A stretch of 64,000 nucleotides of DNA. It comes from Bilabrum cf. latius (lineage: Eukaryota; Bigyra: Bicosoecida; Bigyra; Bicosoecida). The stretch's first letter is position 1. The number at the start of each line of letters is the position of its first letter. Shown here one piece after another: positions 33,984-45,606 of the stretch. Made by a program: the position numbers and the translations under genes. The DNA is taken from positions 1,240,001-1,304,000 of the forward strand of contig OZ237739.1 in assembly GCA_965178125.1 (NCBI GenBank). The letters are read 5' to 3'. The notes below the pieces were generated by a model. It was not told the origin of the DNA, made no database searches, and worked only from the letters and a program-made list of their open reading frames with translations.

Positions 33984-35843
33984 TCATCTCTCGCTACCGT
34001 CGCCTGCCGTGGCGGAGGCGGCCTGCCCACCACCAGACACGGACTTTTTGCCGGCATCACCAGCCCCTTCCTTAGCCTTCTTCCTGGCCGCCGTGCGCTC
34101 CTTGGCGGCCTCTTTCCTCTCCTTGTTCCTTTTCCGCTCATCCTCCTCGAACCTGCTGATCTCGTCCGCCATGTCCTTAGGCAGCCACCTCCTGAAGGCA
34201 GGCAGCTCCGCGGCAAACATCACGCAATGCGCCCAGCCGGCATGGGAGCCAAACCGCCCCCGAAACAGCTCCCCGACAGACTCGTACACTCGTGGAGTGA
34301 GAGACGCGGCCGCCTACAGCTCTTCGCTTGAGCGCAGGAGAGGAAGGGGGGCCTTCTTTCGACCGCGTTTTCCAACGGGAGATTGCGGCTGCTCCTGGCC
34401 CGCCTCGCTGGAGCTGGTGCTCGTAGCAGTGGCGGCGGCAGAGCCGGTTGCCTATGTCGCGCTTGCAGAGACGCTTGCTCCGCTGCTGCCTGCACCTCCC
34501 TTTTCAGCACGTGGCAGCGGCGGCAGTGTTCCCGCCCGAAAATCTCTGCACGCCATAGTCCAGACGTGCGTGTCCACGGGGACTGCGTCGCACCTGCCCA
34601 TCGAAAACAGGGCAACGCAGTCTGCCACCTTGCGACCAACTCCCACGCACTTGCACATCTCTTCCTGCACCTTGATTCTAGACTCCCTGGATACTGGCAG
34701 GGCTGCCAGAGACTCCAGGAATCGCCTGCCGCCTACTTGCACCAGGTGCTTCGCGGTGTCTCGAATGAATCGAGCACGGTATCCAAGACCGATCGCCCTT
34801 AAATCTGATTCTTCCGCAGCAGCGAGTGACTCGATCGTAGGAAACGAGTAGTACTCCTTGCCCTCGAATTCGCCAACCAAGGCGCCGTAGCGTGCCCGGA
34901 GCCGAGCAAGGATTAAATTAATCCTCGGGATGTTGTTGTTGGATGAGCAAATGAACGAAAACAGGCATTCGACGGGGTCCTGCCGCAGCACCCGCAACCC
35001 AGGCAGGCTGGCTCCAAGCACTTTATGCCGCTCGTCTGCTGCGGCCCACTGCTAGTTCAGGGATTCCATGACGTCCACAGCCGCGCTTGTACCGCTGCCG
35101 CCGCTAACGGCAGAGGCGGACCCACTGACAGAATCCGCGGGTAGCTCGTCATACTGCTAGAATGCAGTCCTTGCACTTCCAGGCAACACCTTTGGCAGTT
35201 GGTCTGGGAATACCTCCCCAATTCGAAACTGACGTCGTAGTGCAGCTCCCGCGAGATCAGTTTCGCCGGCAATCACACACATTTCCATGCCATAGCCACC
35301 ACGAGCAGTTCGGATTCGAACTAAGCTATGGGTCTGTCCTGCAGCAGCTGGAGCACCCTCTAAGTGTCGCACTACGCCAGTGTACTCGATTGGTTGGAAC
35401 ACAGAGCCTTGAAGGGTGCTGCTGTCAAGCCCAGATAGTGCAACAAGAGCGCTCTCAGCTCGGGAATTGGTGAGTACGCCTATAGCCTTAGGCGATACAC
35501 CGACTATAGCACTATCAGCCGTGGTTTTACGTCGTTTCGATGGAGATCCAGGCGGTTGTGCGCCCTGTCTGGGCCGCTTAGCGCCTGCTTGCGGAGCTGA
35601 ATCCACCGCGGCACCGCGGTTCCAGCCAAACACCTGGCCGCACTCGAGTGTGAGGAGCACGGACAGCAACCCGCAGGTTGTAGATCCTGGAACTACCTGC
35701 CAAGGTTTGCCATGTGGCGACGACATTCCAGAGCTGGCGGAAGCACACATTTCGGCTGCAGCTCCCGCGCCTCCAAGCCGGCGCACGTTGAAAAGAATAG
35801 ATTTACAATGTTGACTAGTCGACCGAATACGAGTAATTATCAT
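33984..35843 (-). CDS. OGG1: 8-oxoguanine DNA glycosylase/AP lyase
   Basis: A 619-residue protein from ATG 35843 to TGA 33986-33984, with four UAG codons (the first at 35159-35157). The HhH-GPD domain is clear: LRQDPVECLFSFICSSNNNI, IGLGYRARFIRDTA, hairpin VGVGRKVADC with catalytic Lys405, and PVDTHVW with catalytic Asp424. FRGRFGSHAGWAHCVMF matches the C-terminal LWGPYAGWAQAVLF helix of animal OGG1. The enzyme excises 8-oxoG paired with C and cleaves the AP site. The N-terminal OGG-N region is interrupted by a Lys/Arg/Pro-rich insert with a candidate nuclear signal (SPSKRRK), and another insert separates the catalytic helices. The Lys/Arg/Glu C-terminal tail is an extension. Downstream Mets at residues 32 and 40 are alternative starts. 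No intron needed. Confidence 0.93.
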
Positions 35844-35953
35844 TCAATACTAGGAAAAAATTAGACTCAAGTTGTGGAACATTCGTTCATTGTCAGCGAA
35901 CCCCGAGACGCCGGCGCCGGCGGGCAGCATTCTGAAGCATTTAAGAAATCCCC

Positions 35954-38900
35954 TCAGCCATGCATGGCTGTCGCCATCTTCGACAAAATCGCCTCCATCA
36001 CCTCATGCGCCAGCTTCGCATTCACCCGCTGGTTCCTCCCGAAGTCCACACCTTTTCCTCCAGTCCCCGAGCAGCAGCCGCACCCTGCACAGGCCTGCGG
36101 GGAGCAGCAAAAGAGCGTGCGCCGCACGCTCAGCGGCAACGAGCTCCAGATAACAGCCCCCACTTCAGCTGCTGCCGGCCAGCAGTACTCCTCCGGATCG
36201 TTCCATGGATCCCTCGTCACCTGTCTCCTCTCCTCTGACGCGTTCTTCACGTTGATAGGGGGGTCAGTATCGTATCCTACGTGCAGCAGATCCCGGATCT
36301 GAGAGACCTTTTTCCCCGCTGAGCAGTGCACCATGATGATGGCCTTGTCCTGATCAAAGTGGTAGAATCTCTCGAGGAAGGTCTTGACTTGCCCCGGCGT
36401 AGACAGCACGAAGACGTAGACCACACCGGGCTGGAAGTCTGCACCCATAGAAATCTCCTCTGTGAACTTGACTTGGTGGGCATTGGCGCCTGCACTTGGC
36501 GCACGATCTCGCATTTTAGGCACGGGTGCAGGGACGGGGAGCTCGATCTTACCGCCGTGCCCATCTATAGCACGGGCGCGGGAACCAGACTAGCCCTTCG
36601 TTTTGCGCTGCTGCGCGTGGCCCTGGCTCTTGCTTGTCGAGCAACCTCTGCTGTTGAGGGCAACATGCAGCGTGCTCGGGGCAGCCTGTCCATTGGTGTC
36701 CACATCTGCCTGCAGCGTGCTCGGGGCAGCCTGTCCACTGGTGTCCACATCTGCCTGCAGCGTGCTCGGGGCAGCCTGTCCACTGGTGTCCACACCTGCC
36801 TGCAGCGTGCTCGAGACACCCTGTCCACTGGTGTCCACACCTGCCTGCAGCGTGCTCGGGGCAGTCTGTCCATTGGTGTCCACACCTGCCTGCAGCGTGC
36901 TCGGGGCAGCCTGTCCACTGGTGTCCACACCTGCCTGCAGCGTGCTCGGGGCAGCCTGTCCACTGGTGTCCACACCTGCCTGCAGCGTGCTCGGGGCAGC
37001 CTGTCCACTGGTGTCCACACCTGCCTGCAGCGTGCTCGGGGCAGCCTGTCCACTGGTGTCCACACCTGCCTGCAGCGTGCTCGGGGCAGCCTGTCCACTG
37101 GTGTCCACATCTGCCTGCAGCGTGCTCGGGGCAGCCTGTCCACTGGTGTCCACACCTGCCTGCAGCGTGCTCGGGGCAGCCTGTCCATTGGTGTCCACAT
37201 CTGCCTGCAGCGTGCTCGGGGCAGCCTGTCCACTGGTGTCCACACCTGCCTGCAGCGTGCTCGGGGCAGCCTGTCCACTGGTGTCCACATCTGCCTGCAG
37301 CGTGCTCGGGGCAGCCTGTCCACTGGTGTCCACATCTGCCTGCAGCGTGCTCGGGGCAGCCTGTCCACTGGTGTCCACATCTGCCTGCAGCGTGCTCGGG
37401 GCAGCCTGTCCACTGGTGCCCACATCTGCCTGTCGACTGGTGTCCACACCTGCCTGCAGCGTGCTCGGGGCAGCCTGTCCATTGGTGTCCACACCTGCCT
37501 GCAGCGTGCTCGGGGCAGCCTGTCCATTGGTGTCCACATCTGCCTGCAGCGTGCTCGGGGCAGCCTGTCCACTGGTGTCCACACCTGCCTGCAGCGTGCT
37601 CGGGGCAGCCTGTCCACTGGTGTCCACACCTGCCTGCAGCGTGCTCGGGGCAGCCTGTCCACTGGTGTCCACACCTGCCTGCAGCGTGCTCGGGGCAGCC
37701 TGTCCACTGGTGTCCACACCTGCCTGCAGCGTGCTCGGGGCAGCCTGTCCACTGGTGTCCACACCTGCCTGCAGCGTGCTCGGGGCAGCCTGTCCACTGG
37801 TGTCCACACCTGCCTGCAGCGTGCTCGGGGCAGCCTGTCCACTGGTGTCCACATCTGCCTACAGCGTGCTCGAGCCGCTTGCATCATCGGAGACCGCAAG
37901 GCTCGGGTGCCTTGCTTCAGAGCCGTCATAGCTGGAGTCGTCTTGGCTTGACTCCGTAGGTGAGCTAACGCTGCCCGGTAGTTTCCAAGTACCCAGATTG
38001 TCTGTCCACGAGGGCGGATCCTCAGTCGATTGCTGGCCGGGATTGCGACCGAACTGCGTGATGCTCTTGTTTCGATCGCCCGTGGTGGTGTCATCTTGCT
38101 GATCCTGCGAGCTGTACGTATTTGAGCTCACAAAATGATACTCCTAGATTTCGAACCCGAGCTTAAGCAGGAGCTCCATGACGCCCCGAGCCCCGGCGGG
38201 CTTTCGCACGCTCTGTGCATCTCGAAGCGCAGTTTTCTACATGGCGCGGTTACCCGCGGGCGCTATAGGGGCAGATTTGTGCTTGCCACGCTGTTTCCAC
38301 CGCGCCAGCTCGCCGTCCTGGTCGGGTGCTCCAAACATGAATGCGAATCGCAGATGCCTGGTGGAGTGTCGCTGAGTGTTTCTGGCAGCGTCAAAAATAC
38401 TGCGACTTCGCTGCATGCGTTTGCTTGCCGAGCTGGCCATAGTGATATGCTGCCACACAAAATGCGCAAGCATCCCTGGGGCTGCTACCATGGAGGTCAT
38501 GAGCCGACCGGATGCTGTATGGGCCAGCTTTGGAGGTTGGTCATCCCCGGTCCTCAGGCTGTTCATTCTTGCTGCGGAAGCGAGTTCCGTTGCCTGTGCC
38601 AAGAGGTGCACGTCTTGCTGCGGAAGCAGGCTCTGGGCTGCAACAAGTCGCCGCAGCTCAGGACTGTGGCTGTAGGCAAAGCTAAGGTCCCCAACGGCAT
38701 CGCTCGCAAGCATCGTGACAGCAAGTGCGACAATAGACAGGAACACATGCACGGGATCAACGCTCTGGTCCAACGGCTTGCTGAATGCAAATAGTCCAAT
38801 CGCCGTGTGCAGCACGGCGTAGAGTAGTAATAGCAGCTAGACCACTGCAAACAGCAGGCCAGGAGCCGCGATGAACGCATCGCCTACCTGCCGACCATCT

Positions 38901-41197
38901 TGCGACAGGAATAGCGGGCCTACCCGCAGTGAGTTGGGGGGCGCGCACAGATGACCCCTGCATCGACAGGACCTGCACCACTTCGAGCCGTACAGCTTGG
39001 TCTTGCCAGGCCCCCTTCGCTTGTCTCTGGCTTGCACCTTGGCCGCAATGCGGGAAGCGTGGAATGCATGCCAGAACGCCGTGGTGACTCGCTCGGCAGA
39101 TGCCCACCACTGGAACGATGCGATCATGGAGCGCACGTCTGGCTCCGTGATCCTGGGGTCTGGCACGCAGCACCGGAACTCGGGCTCAATCAGGGGGTCA
39201 GGGCCGACATCCTCAAGTTGTTCTGATCCGTACCCCAGCTCCCTCGCAGTGGGCTTCTTCACGCCTAGGAACATGTAGTAGTGGATGTGCCGAAGAAGCG
39301 CATCGCCCGTCTCCACCACGGGAATGCCGAAGTCTCTCATGCAAGCAAGCAGGTGCGCTCTGTCGAACCTGGGAGCTCCTGGCCCGAGCTGCTGGATGCT
39401 CTCCTCGGGCCACTCGGGCCACTCGAGACCTGGCAGGTCTCCATTTTTTGGCAGGTACACGACGAACTGCTGCCGCCGCCGCAACCGATCGTACTCGAGA
39501 TGCACAGGGACGTAACCATCTCCGTCCAGTTCATGCATCTCTTTTTCCGCCTCTCGCCGCCGCTGCATCTCGATCTTGGAATAGTGCAGGTGCAGCTGGA
39601 CCAACAGCTCGAACATGCAGTTAACGCTGCCAAGATACCCGGGCGTCATGATGATAACTGTAGATAGGGCCTGTGACATGTCGCGTGCGATGGCACCGTG
39701 GAGAGCAGCCGCGTTGGGCAGCCTGCAGACGTCGATCCAGCAGTCAGGAAGCGCCCTCGATATGCTCCTGGCGAGGCCCTGGGCACCGCTGAGCGCTTTG
39801 ACCAGCACTTTGGGCCTTGATCCTGTGACGTCGATAGGATCATCGGGAATGTCGATGGGCTGCTCCAACGGCACAGGCGGTTTTTCGGAGGCTGTTTTGG
39901 TACAAGCGGCAACTTGGACCTGCCCACTCCGACCGCTGCTAGCAGCCTTCTCGAGGCTAGCGGCACCTTGGACCTGCTCCGACAGGTCTACATATCCACC
40001 ACCCGAGTGTCCCCACTTGTACGACAGGAAAAACATCGGCGCTTGCACCCCAGAGATGGCCTGCAGCCTATCGGCAAAACTGATCGAGCTGGGATGCTTC
40101 CCCCATGCCCGCCCAGTGACGACAAAGAAGAGGCCCTGTCCCAGCACGAGCAGGATGGACAGCAGAAGCGCGATGGTGGAATCATACCTGAACGCGTCCT
40201 TCATCACGAGCCCAATCTCAGTGGCACCGATGAACAGCACGTTCTAACCCAGCACCTTCTCTTCGTGGGTGTCTAGCTCGCTGTACCGAGCGTCTGCCAG
40301 CCGGAACACAATCCCGGCAACAATGGATCCAATTACTAGGATCATGAATAGAGCCAGAGACGTGAGGTACGTCAGGGCCAGCTGCTCGTTCTCCAGGCCA
40401 GACGAGACAACAATGCCATGTTCCCTGTCAAAGTAGGCCGTCGTGTGGCCGAGGGCTATGCGTGGGCTGCACCCGCACATGCACTGCAGACACGCGCTGT
40501 GGCACGGGGCGACAAGGCGCCTGCATGCCCCGCAGCACGTGCTTCGAGCGACCCTGCCAGACGTGCAGATGAAAGAGCAGGTGCATGCCGAGCCCAGAAG
40601 CAGGAGGCATTCCTTGGTCGGCAGGTGGGCATCTTCTTCGCCGAGTTCACCGCACTCTACGTCATCGATCTTAGCCCTACGAGGATCAGACCCCACTCCA
40701 GCTTCAAGTTCCTATGCAGTATCCCAATTTATCGCTTTATGCACTGCCACTTTCACTTTCCCATTCCAGTACTCTTTGGGAATACCTCCAGCGGTCCACG
40801 GGCGAGAGCTAGCCCTGCGTCTTGTGTGTCTACGCCGCATCTACTCTATCAGATTCGCGCTATGACCAGTTGTATTAGATCGTTGCAGTTGCCCTGATCC
40901 TTTGCCTTGATCTTCCGAAGTTGGTGTGTCCTACCTATCACTTGAAGCTCCAAGAACACGCCTCAAAATGTGTGTTGCCTTCAAAAGGGAATTACTTGGT
41001 CGTAGCTTATCGTCATGTTTTGACGTCGCTCTTGATGTGAAGACGAAGGCCTCAATCATGCCAGCAAGCATCGGATCCTTTTCTACAGGAATACCAATAG
41101 GCTCCCGCTTTAGATTCTCCATCAACTCTTTGCAGTACTCTGCTATAACATTTGCAGTTCTGGGCGGCAACGGTGCAGGTTGTGGGCTTGCCATCAT
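35954..41197 (-). CDS. Large membrane protein with TIR-like domain and 15-residue repeats
   Basis: One frame of 1,748 codons, ATG 41197 to TGA 35956-35954, crossing UAG at 40933-40931, 40246-40244, 38839-38837, 38239-38237, 37861-37859, 36592-36590 and a few others. Order: soluble N-terminus; cluster of 12 Cys (about 197-243); membrane segments near 273-298 and 342-362; a TIR-like region with MFFLSYKWG (388-396), then KVLVKALSGAQGLARSI, CWIDVCRL, and VIIMTPGYLGSVNCMFELL with Glu530; hydrophobic segments near 773-805 and 816-834; 26 tandem 15-residue units; and a C-terminal alpha/beta-looking region (YVFVLSTPG, AIIMVHCSAG). TIR domains are NADases or signalling adaptors. A low-complexity insert splits the TIR-like fold after its first strand. 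The continuity is seen directly; the TIR assignment is inference. Confidence 0.62.
36664..37875 (-). repeat. Coding minisatellite, 26 units of 45 bp
   Basis: Tandem 45-bp units, each encoding a 15-residue unit of the type AGVDTSGQAAPSTLQ on the minus strand. Variants ADV/AGV and DTN/DTS recur in a patchy order, one unit carries an extra partial insertion near 37430, and another reads GVSSTLQ near 36815. Because 45 is a multiple of three, other frames on both strands are also open, but only this frame joins coherent coding sequence on both sides. The first unit has TAG (37861-37859) where the others have CAG. Confidence 0.93.
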
Positions 41198-41351
41198 GAC
41201 TATTCACCAGTTATGGTGGCAAATTGGCGCCATGCGCGTCTGCCGGTTGGTTCCGCTCGCGGCGCCGCTATCCGACACAGCGGTTGTCGCGCAATAATCC
41301 GCGTGACCGCACAAAATTCAAGAAGTTCAAGCTGGACCTTGCTCAATACAA

Positions 41352-44300
41352 TTACCACTCGTTACCCCTACCTCGCCCGCCGCTCGACTCAAAGTCGCGC
41401 GGGCCTCGGCTATCACCCGAATGCCTGCCTCCTCCCCTTCCCCTGCCTCCTCCCTTTCCCCTTCCCCTCCCTCGCCCCCTGCTTCTTGCTTCTCTCCTCT
41501 CCACCCGCACAGCCTGGTGGGTCGTCTCTCCTTCGACCAGCTCAGTCACCGCGTTCACTTCACGGTCGCAAATTGCACACCCGCGGAGCACGCCGCCCCC
41601 GCCAGCTCGATCCAGCACCAGGACACTCGAGCCACATGACCCGCACTTGGGCCCCTCAGCCACCCTGACGCCGCTATAACTACCATGCAGCCTCATGATC
41701 ATGTTGCACTGGTTGCAGCAAGCCTTCCATGTCTTCGGGCCGCTCCTGGGGTCCAGGACCATAAAGCCCGGGCACCCCTTCACCTTGCCCCCCAGCTGCA
41801 GGGCGCTCGTCACACCCCCACTTCCACCCCTACTGCCCGATCCAGGGTCGGCACCTGCAGTGCCACGCACCGGGCCCTTGACTTTGGTTCCGCCACCCGC
41901 CGCGAGAAATGCGCGGCGCCCCGCCCCAGGCCCCCGGTCAGCCTTCCCTACTCCCATCACGAGACTGCCACCCCCCTTCCCCCAGCCGCTGCTGCCGTCC
42001 TCTTCCTCTTCGCCTCTCCGGAATCCACCTCTCCCTCTCCCTCTCCCTCTCCCCCGCCCCCGCCCTCTGCCGCCTCCTTTCGCCTGTCGCACGCCGTCCG
42101 CGAGACCCCTCGGACACGGCGCCACGGCATGCCGCACCAGACCGTGCTCGCACTCGGGGTGCATGCACTAGTCACACCCCATGCCACTTCTCGGCCCGCT
42201 GGCGAAGGGGGGGTTCGTGTAGCAGTAGGGGCACAGCACGAAGCTCCGGCCCACCGTGTTCGACTTGCGACCCAGGGAGAAGTACACCAGCTCGAAGCCA
42301 TCGAGCGGGCACTTCTTGCCCCCGTGCTTCTGGAACACCCCGTCCTGAGGCAGAGACAGGGTCTCGTTGCAGTTCTCGCAGTAGAGCCTCGAGGGCCGCT
42401 GCTTGAGAAGGGTCATGACCTTCCTGCACCTGCCGCACCGCGTGAAGGGCTCCCCGGCCTTGCCGAGGGGAGTGAACGTGGCCTCAAACAGCTCGTCCAT
42501 GGCCTGCAGGTGGGACACAAAGTACCTGAACTTGGCCTCGAACACGCCCAGCGCGTGGGTCAGCACAGCCTTGGCGTCTGCCTCGCCCTTCGCGATCCGT
42601 GAGCACTCCGCCTCGATGGCCGCACGAACCGTCGGGAGGACGAGCTCGGGATCGATCCTGCGGTACCCGTGGATCAGTGCCGTCCCCAGCATCGTGGGGA
42701 TCAGGGTCCTCCCCGGGCCAAGACTGACATAATCTCTGGCCTGGATGTTGTTGATGTGGCTCGATATGGATGCGTCGGTGCCGATCCCGTGCTTCTCCAT
42801 CTGCCCGATCAGCTCGCTCTCCGATAGATAGCCCGGTGGGCGCGTCTCGCCGTCTTTCAGTGCCAGCGAGGCAATGGACAGTTCGTCACCCGGCTCCATG
42901 CGAGGCACCGACAGGAGCTTGCCTTGCTCTCTGCCGGCCCCGCATCCAGACCCGCTCGACGCGGCTGATCCTGGTATGCCGGCAGCGGCTGTTGCTGCAT
43001 GGCCAGCCGCATCCGTCAGGCTGTCAGCGTACGAAGGCCGCAGCACAGCCAGGAAGCCCGCTCTGACCAGTCGCTTGCCCTGCGCGCTGAAATGCTCGCC
43101 GTCGAGGTGGCTGTGGCTGCGAGCGTCGCGCTCGGTTGCGGAAGATGATGGCGCGGGCTAGGCGGCGGCCGTAGACGATGACACCAACCGGTCGGTGGCA
43201 CCAGGCGCGGCACCTGCTTCAGCACCAGGCGCCAGACCTAGCCCGGGGGGCAATTGTGGTGCGCTGGCATGCGCGGGCCTGCTACTACAAGTACCTGTCG
43301 AGCCTTTCCGCCTCACCGCTATCTCGGGTGGGTCTTCCTTGGGAGCAACAAGTCGAAGGGTCTGCAGCTCGTACACGGCGTCAGGGCTGACCGTGGCAAG
43401 GAAATGTCTCGCCACGAGGTCGTAGAGTCTGGCCTCGTCGCCGTGCAGCTCGGCTGGTGACACCGCCCTCACCGGCGTGATGGGCGGGTGGTCGCCGGCG
43501 TCGAAGCCTCGTCGGGGCCGAGTGAAGCCGCCTTGCAGGCTAGCCAAGGGAGATATTGCGCTGGCGTGAGGCGAGGATGATGACATTGCTCCTATCGACG
43601 AAGCCCCCCCCTTGGCCGCCAAGAGAGGGGCAGCGTACTTGGTCCAGTGCGGGCTGCCAGCAAACTCCGCGACCGCGGACTTGAGATCGAAGGATTCTGG
43701 GTACTGGGTCGACTCCGTCCGAGGGTAGGAGAGTATCCCGTTGAGATAGAGGCGCTCTGCCACGTGCATGCACTGGTGCGGGCCCATGCCCAGTGCCCTG
43801 GAGGCGGATTTGAGCATGGCCACCGTGTTCATGGGCTGGGGCCTCCTCTGCTTGCTCTCCTCCTGGCGCCACGATGACACGACGAATCGCTTCGCAGCGC
43901 GCACTTCCTCCAACAGGGCGCGGGCGATGGACACATCGAAGCATCGGCCCCTCCGCCAGGACAGAGGCAGCACCATCTGCCGCTAGCTCGCCGCCCTGTC
44001 GCCTGCACCGGACGCGCTCGGTGGAGGCAGGCCTGCTGCACCCACGAGAGACCAGTACCTCTCCGGCCGAAATGCGGCTATTTCGTCGGCCCGCTGCACA
44101 CAGAAGCCGAGGGTGGGTGTTTGGCAAGGGCCGTAGCTCACCACTCTTGCATCAAGGTCTCCGTACTTGCCCTGGAAGTACCTCGTCTGGAACCGACTGA
44201 ATGCAACGCCAACCTTAAGGTCAAGTTCTTGCCTGGCATCGACAGAAAGGGCTTCGTTCTCATCTGGGTCTGTTAAAGAGGACATGGCCTTTGCGATGTC

Positions 44301-44768
44301 AGACGGGCTTACCGCGCTGAACTTAGCACGAAACGCTCGCTTTCCAGCGCCCTTTGGCGGTCGTGACAACACAGGCAAGACGACGTCAAGCACTTCGAAG
44401 CAAATATTTTCCCCCTCCCTGTCACAATCTAGAAACAAGATGACATAAGATGCTCCTCGAGCCTCGTCTCGCAGATGTCTGATGGTGCCACCTTGGTTTG
44501 GCTGCTTCTCAGTGGGTGCAGCGAAAAGCTCGACCGGATCAACCGCGTCCCAATCCTAGTAGCGATCTGGAAAATCTGTGCTGAATACGTGACCTGTTAC
44601 GCTGGTAACTTTAAACTGGATTGGCTTGCCCAAGAAGCTGCCCTCGCATTCGAACACAGGGATCCTTCCGCGGTCTAGCTTTCTGGGGGACCCACGAGCC
44701 AGAGCTCGAGCAACCGCCTGGGCTATGCTAGGTTTTTCAGCAACAACGAACGCCACTTTGGTCGCCAT
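41352..44768 (-). CDS. TOP3B: DNA/RNA topoisomerase III beta
   Basis: A 1,138-residue protein from ATG 44768 to TAA 41354-41352, with UAG at 44558-44556, 43985-43983, 43160-43158 and 42170-42168. TOPRIM: VAFVVAEKPSIAQAVARAL and LFLDCDREGENICFEVLD. Core: NEALSVDARQELDLKVGVAF, RYFQGKYGDLD, and SYGPCQTPTLGFCV. The catalytic Tyr is about 348 in LSYPRTESTQYPESFDL, followed by FDAGDHPPITPV, MEKHGIGTDASISSHINNI and LVLPTVRAAIE. Zinc fingers CGRCRKVM, CENCNETLSLPQ and CPYCYTNPPF, then an RG-rich tail, are specific to TOP3B rather than TOP3A. The enzyme relaxes DNA or RNA by single-strand passage, usually with a TDRD3-like partner. UAG at 42170 aligns with Glu of the animal GMGCNECTHP motif, a Gln-compatible site. 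Low-complexity inserts occur after the catalytic domain. Confidence 0.95.
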
Positions 44769-45077
44769 GCATAGCAGGTGTGAAACACGGTAGCGCCGCA
44801 CGCCTGCAATAGTGTGAGCGGAACCTACCAGTAGTGTGGCGCCGCGCGCGGCCGGCGAGGAGCGGATTAAAGATTGGCAGTCAGCTACGGCAGGCCCGTC
44901 GACTTGTGTGGGTGTGTGTGTGTGGGGGGGGGGGGAGGGTGGGATGGCGTCTCGAGGAGAAGTCTGTCGAGTTTTTGTAGGTGCTCAACAAGCTGCGGGT
45001 AGCAGAGGTAGGAGGACAAGGGGCGGTGGGTTTCGACTCGTCTGGCCAATGCGCGCCTCTCGCGGTCTTCTGTAGCT
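44769..45077. promoter_or_regulatory. Divergent intergenic region with GT/G low-complexity tract
   Basis: About 310 bp between the TOP3B start and a small plus-strand gene. It includes a (GT)n stretch followed by a G run around 44909-44937. Expected to hold the TOP3B promoter; no defined element recognised. Confidence 0.4.
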
Positions 45078-45509
45078 ATGGCTCGCCTCTCGGTCGCCGC
45101 CTAGCACCAGCACATGCGCGGGAAACAGCGTGTGTACCACACTATGTACTCACGGGTCATGCAGGGCCACTCAAGGATCCTCGATTTTGTCTCGAAGAGA
45201 TCGAGGAGGGCTGCAGCGAAGGCCAAGCGGGCGCTCGTAAGGGCGGTTCGGGAGGACTATGCCAGTCTGCCTGCAGGCGCAGCCGAAAACAACAACCTTG
45301 CCATGGCAGTCGCCAACGTCAAGGCAGGGTTGGGCCAGAACGGGCGGCAGGACGGGGTGCCGGCAGTGAGCGTCGGAGGGAACGTGAATGCTGACACTCA
45401 CTAGGGGGAATGGATCCTCAGGGTGGAGCTCTGGTGGTTAAGGCCATTGCTGCTGAAGCGTGAAGCCTGGTAGGCCCCAGACCTAGGTTCCAGATGGGGG
45501 GATCTGTGA
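45078..45509 (+). CDS. Small basic hypothetical protein
   Basis: A 143-residue frame, ATG 45078 to TGA 45507-45509, with UAG near positions 45102, 45402 and 45465. The N-terminal half is basic and helical: GHSRILDFVSKRSRRAAAKA, then a segment with ENNNLAMAVANVKAGLG. GHS followed by basic residues and an N-x-x-LA element faintly recalls the YebC/TACO1 N-terminus, but the match is weak and the rest of that family is missing. The C-terminal 45 residues may be translated intron or 3' UTR if a splice site was missed. Coding likelihood is moderate and no function is assigned. Confidence 0.4.
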
Positions 45510-45606
45510 TTCAGCGCAAGCTCCCATCGTCACATGGGCCATGGCACCCACTGGCAGAATGCGCCTTGCCCCCCTGCCAGGGTACCTGCCACTGTTTGAT
45601 CCTACC

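Noticed and set aside
36365-36400. Tyrosine-phosphatase loop HCSAG in the C-terminal domain of the TIR-like protein
   Set aside because: The loop reads HCSAGKKV and lacks the Arg required at Cys+6, so it is not a functional HCx5R.
36664-37875. CRISPR array
   Set aside because: The units are contiguous coding repeats with no unique spacers, in a eukaryotic gene.
36326-38094. Several 400-540-codon ORFs on both strands over the 45-bp repeats
   Set aside because: A repeat length divisible by three keeps all frames open. Only the minus frame that joins the TIR-like part and the C-terminal domain is coherent.
45114-45404. TACO1/YebC homologue
   Set aside because: Only a short GHS-basic and N-x-x-LA resemblance; the rest of the family's fold is missing.
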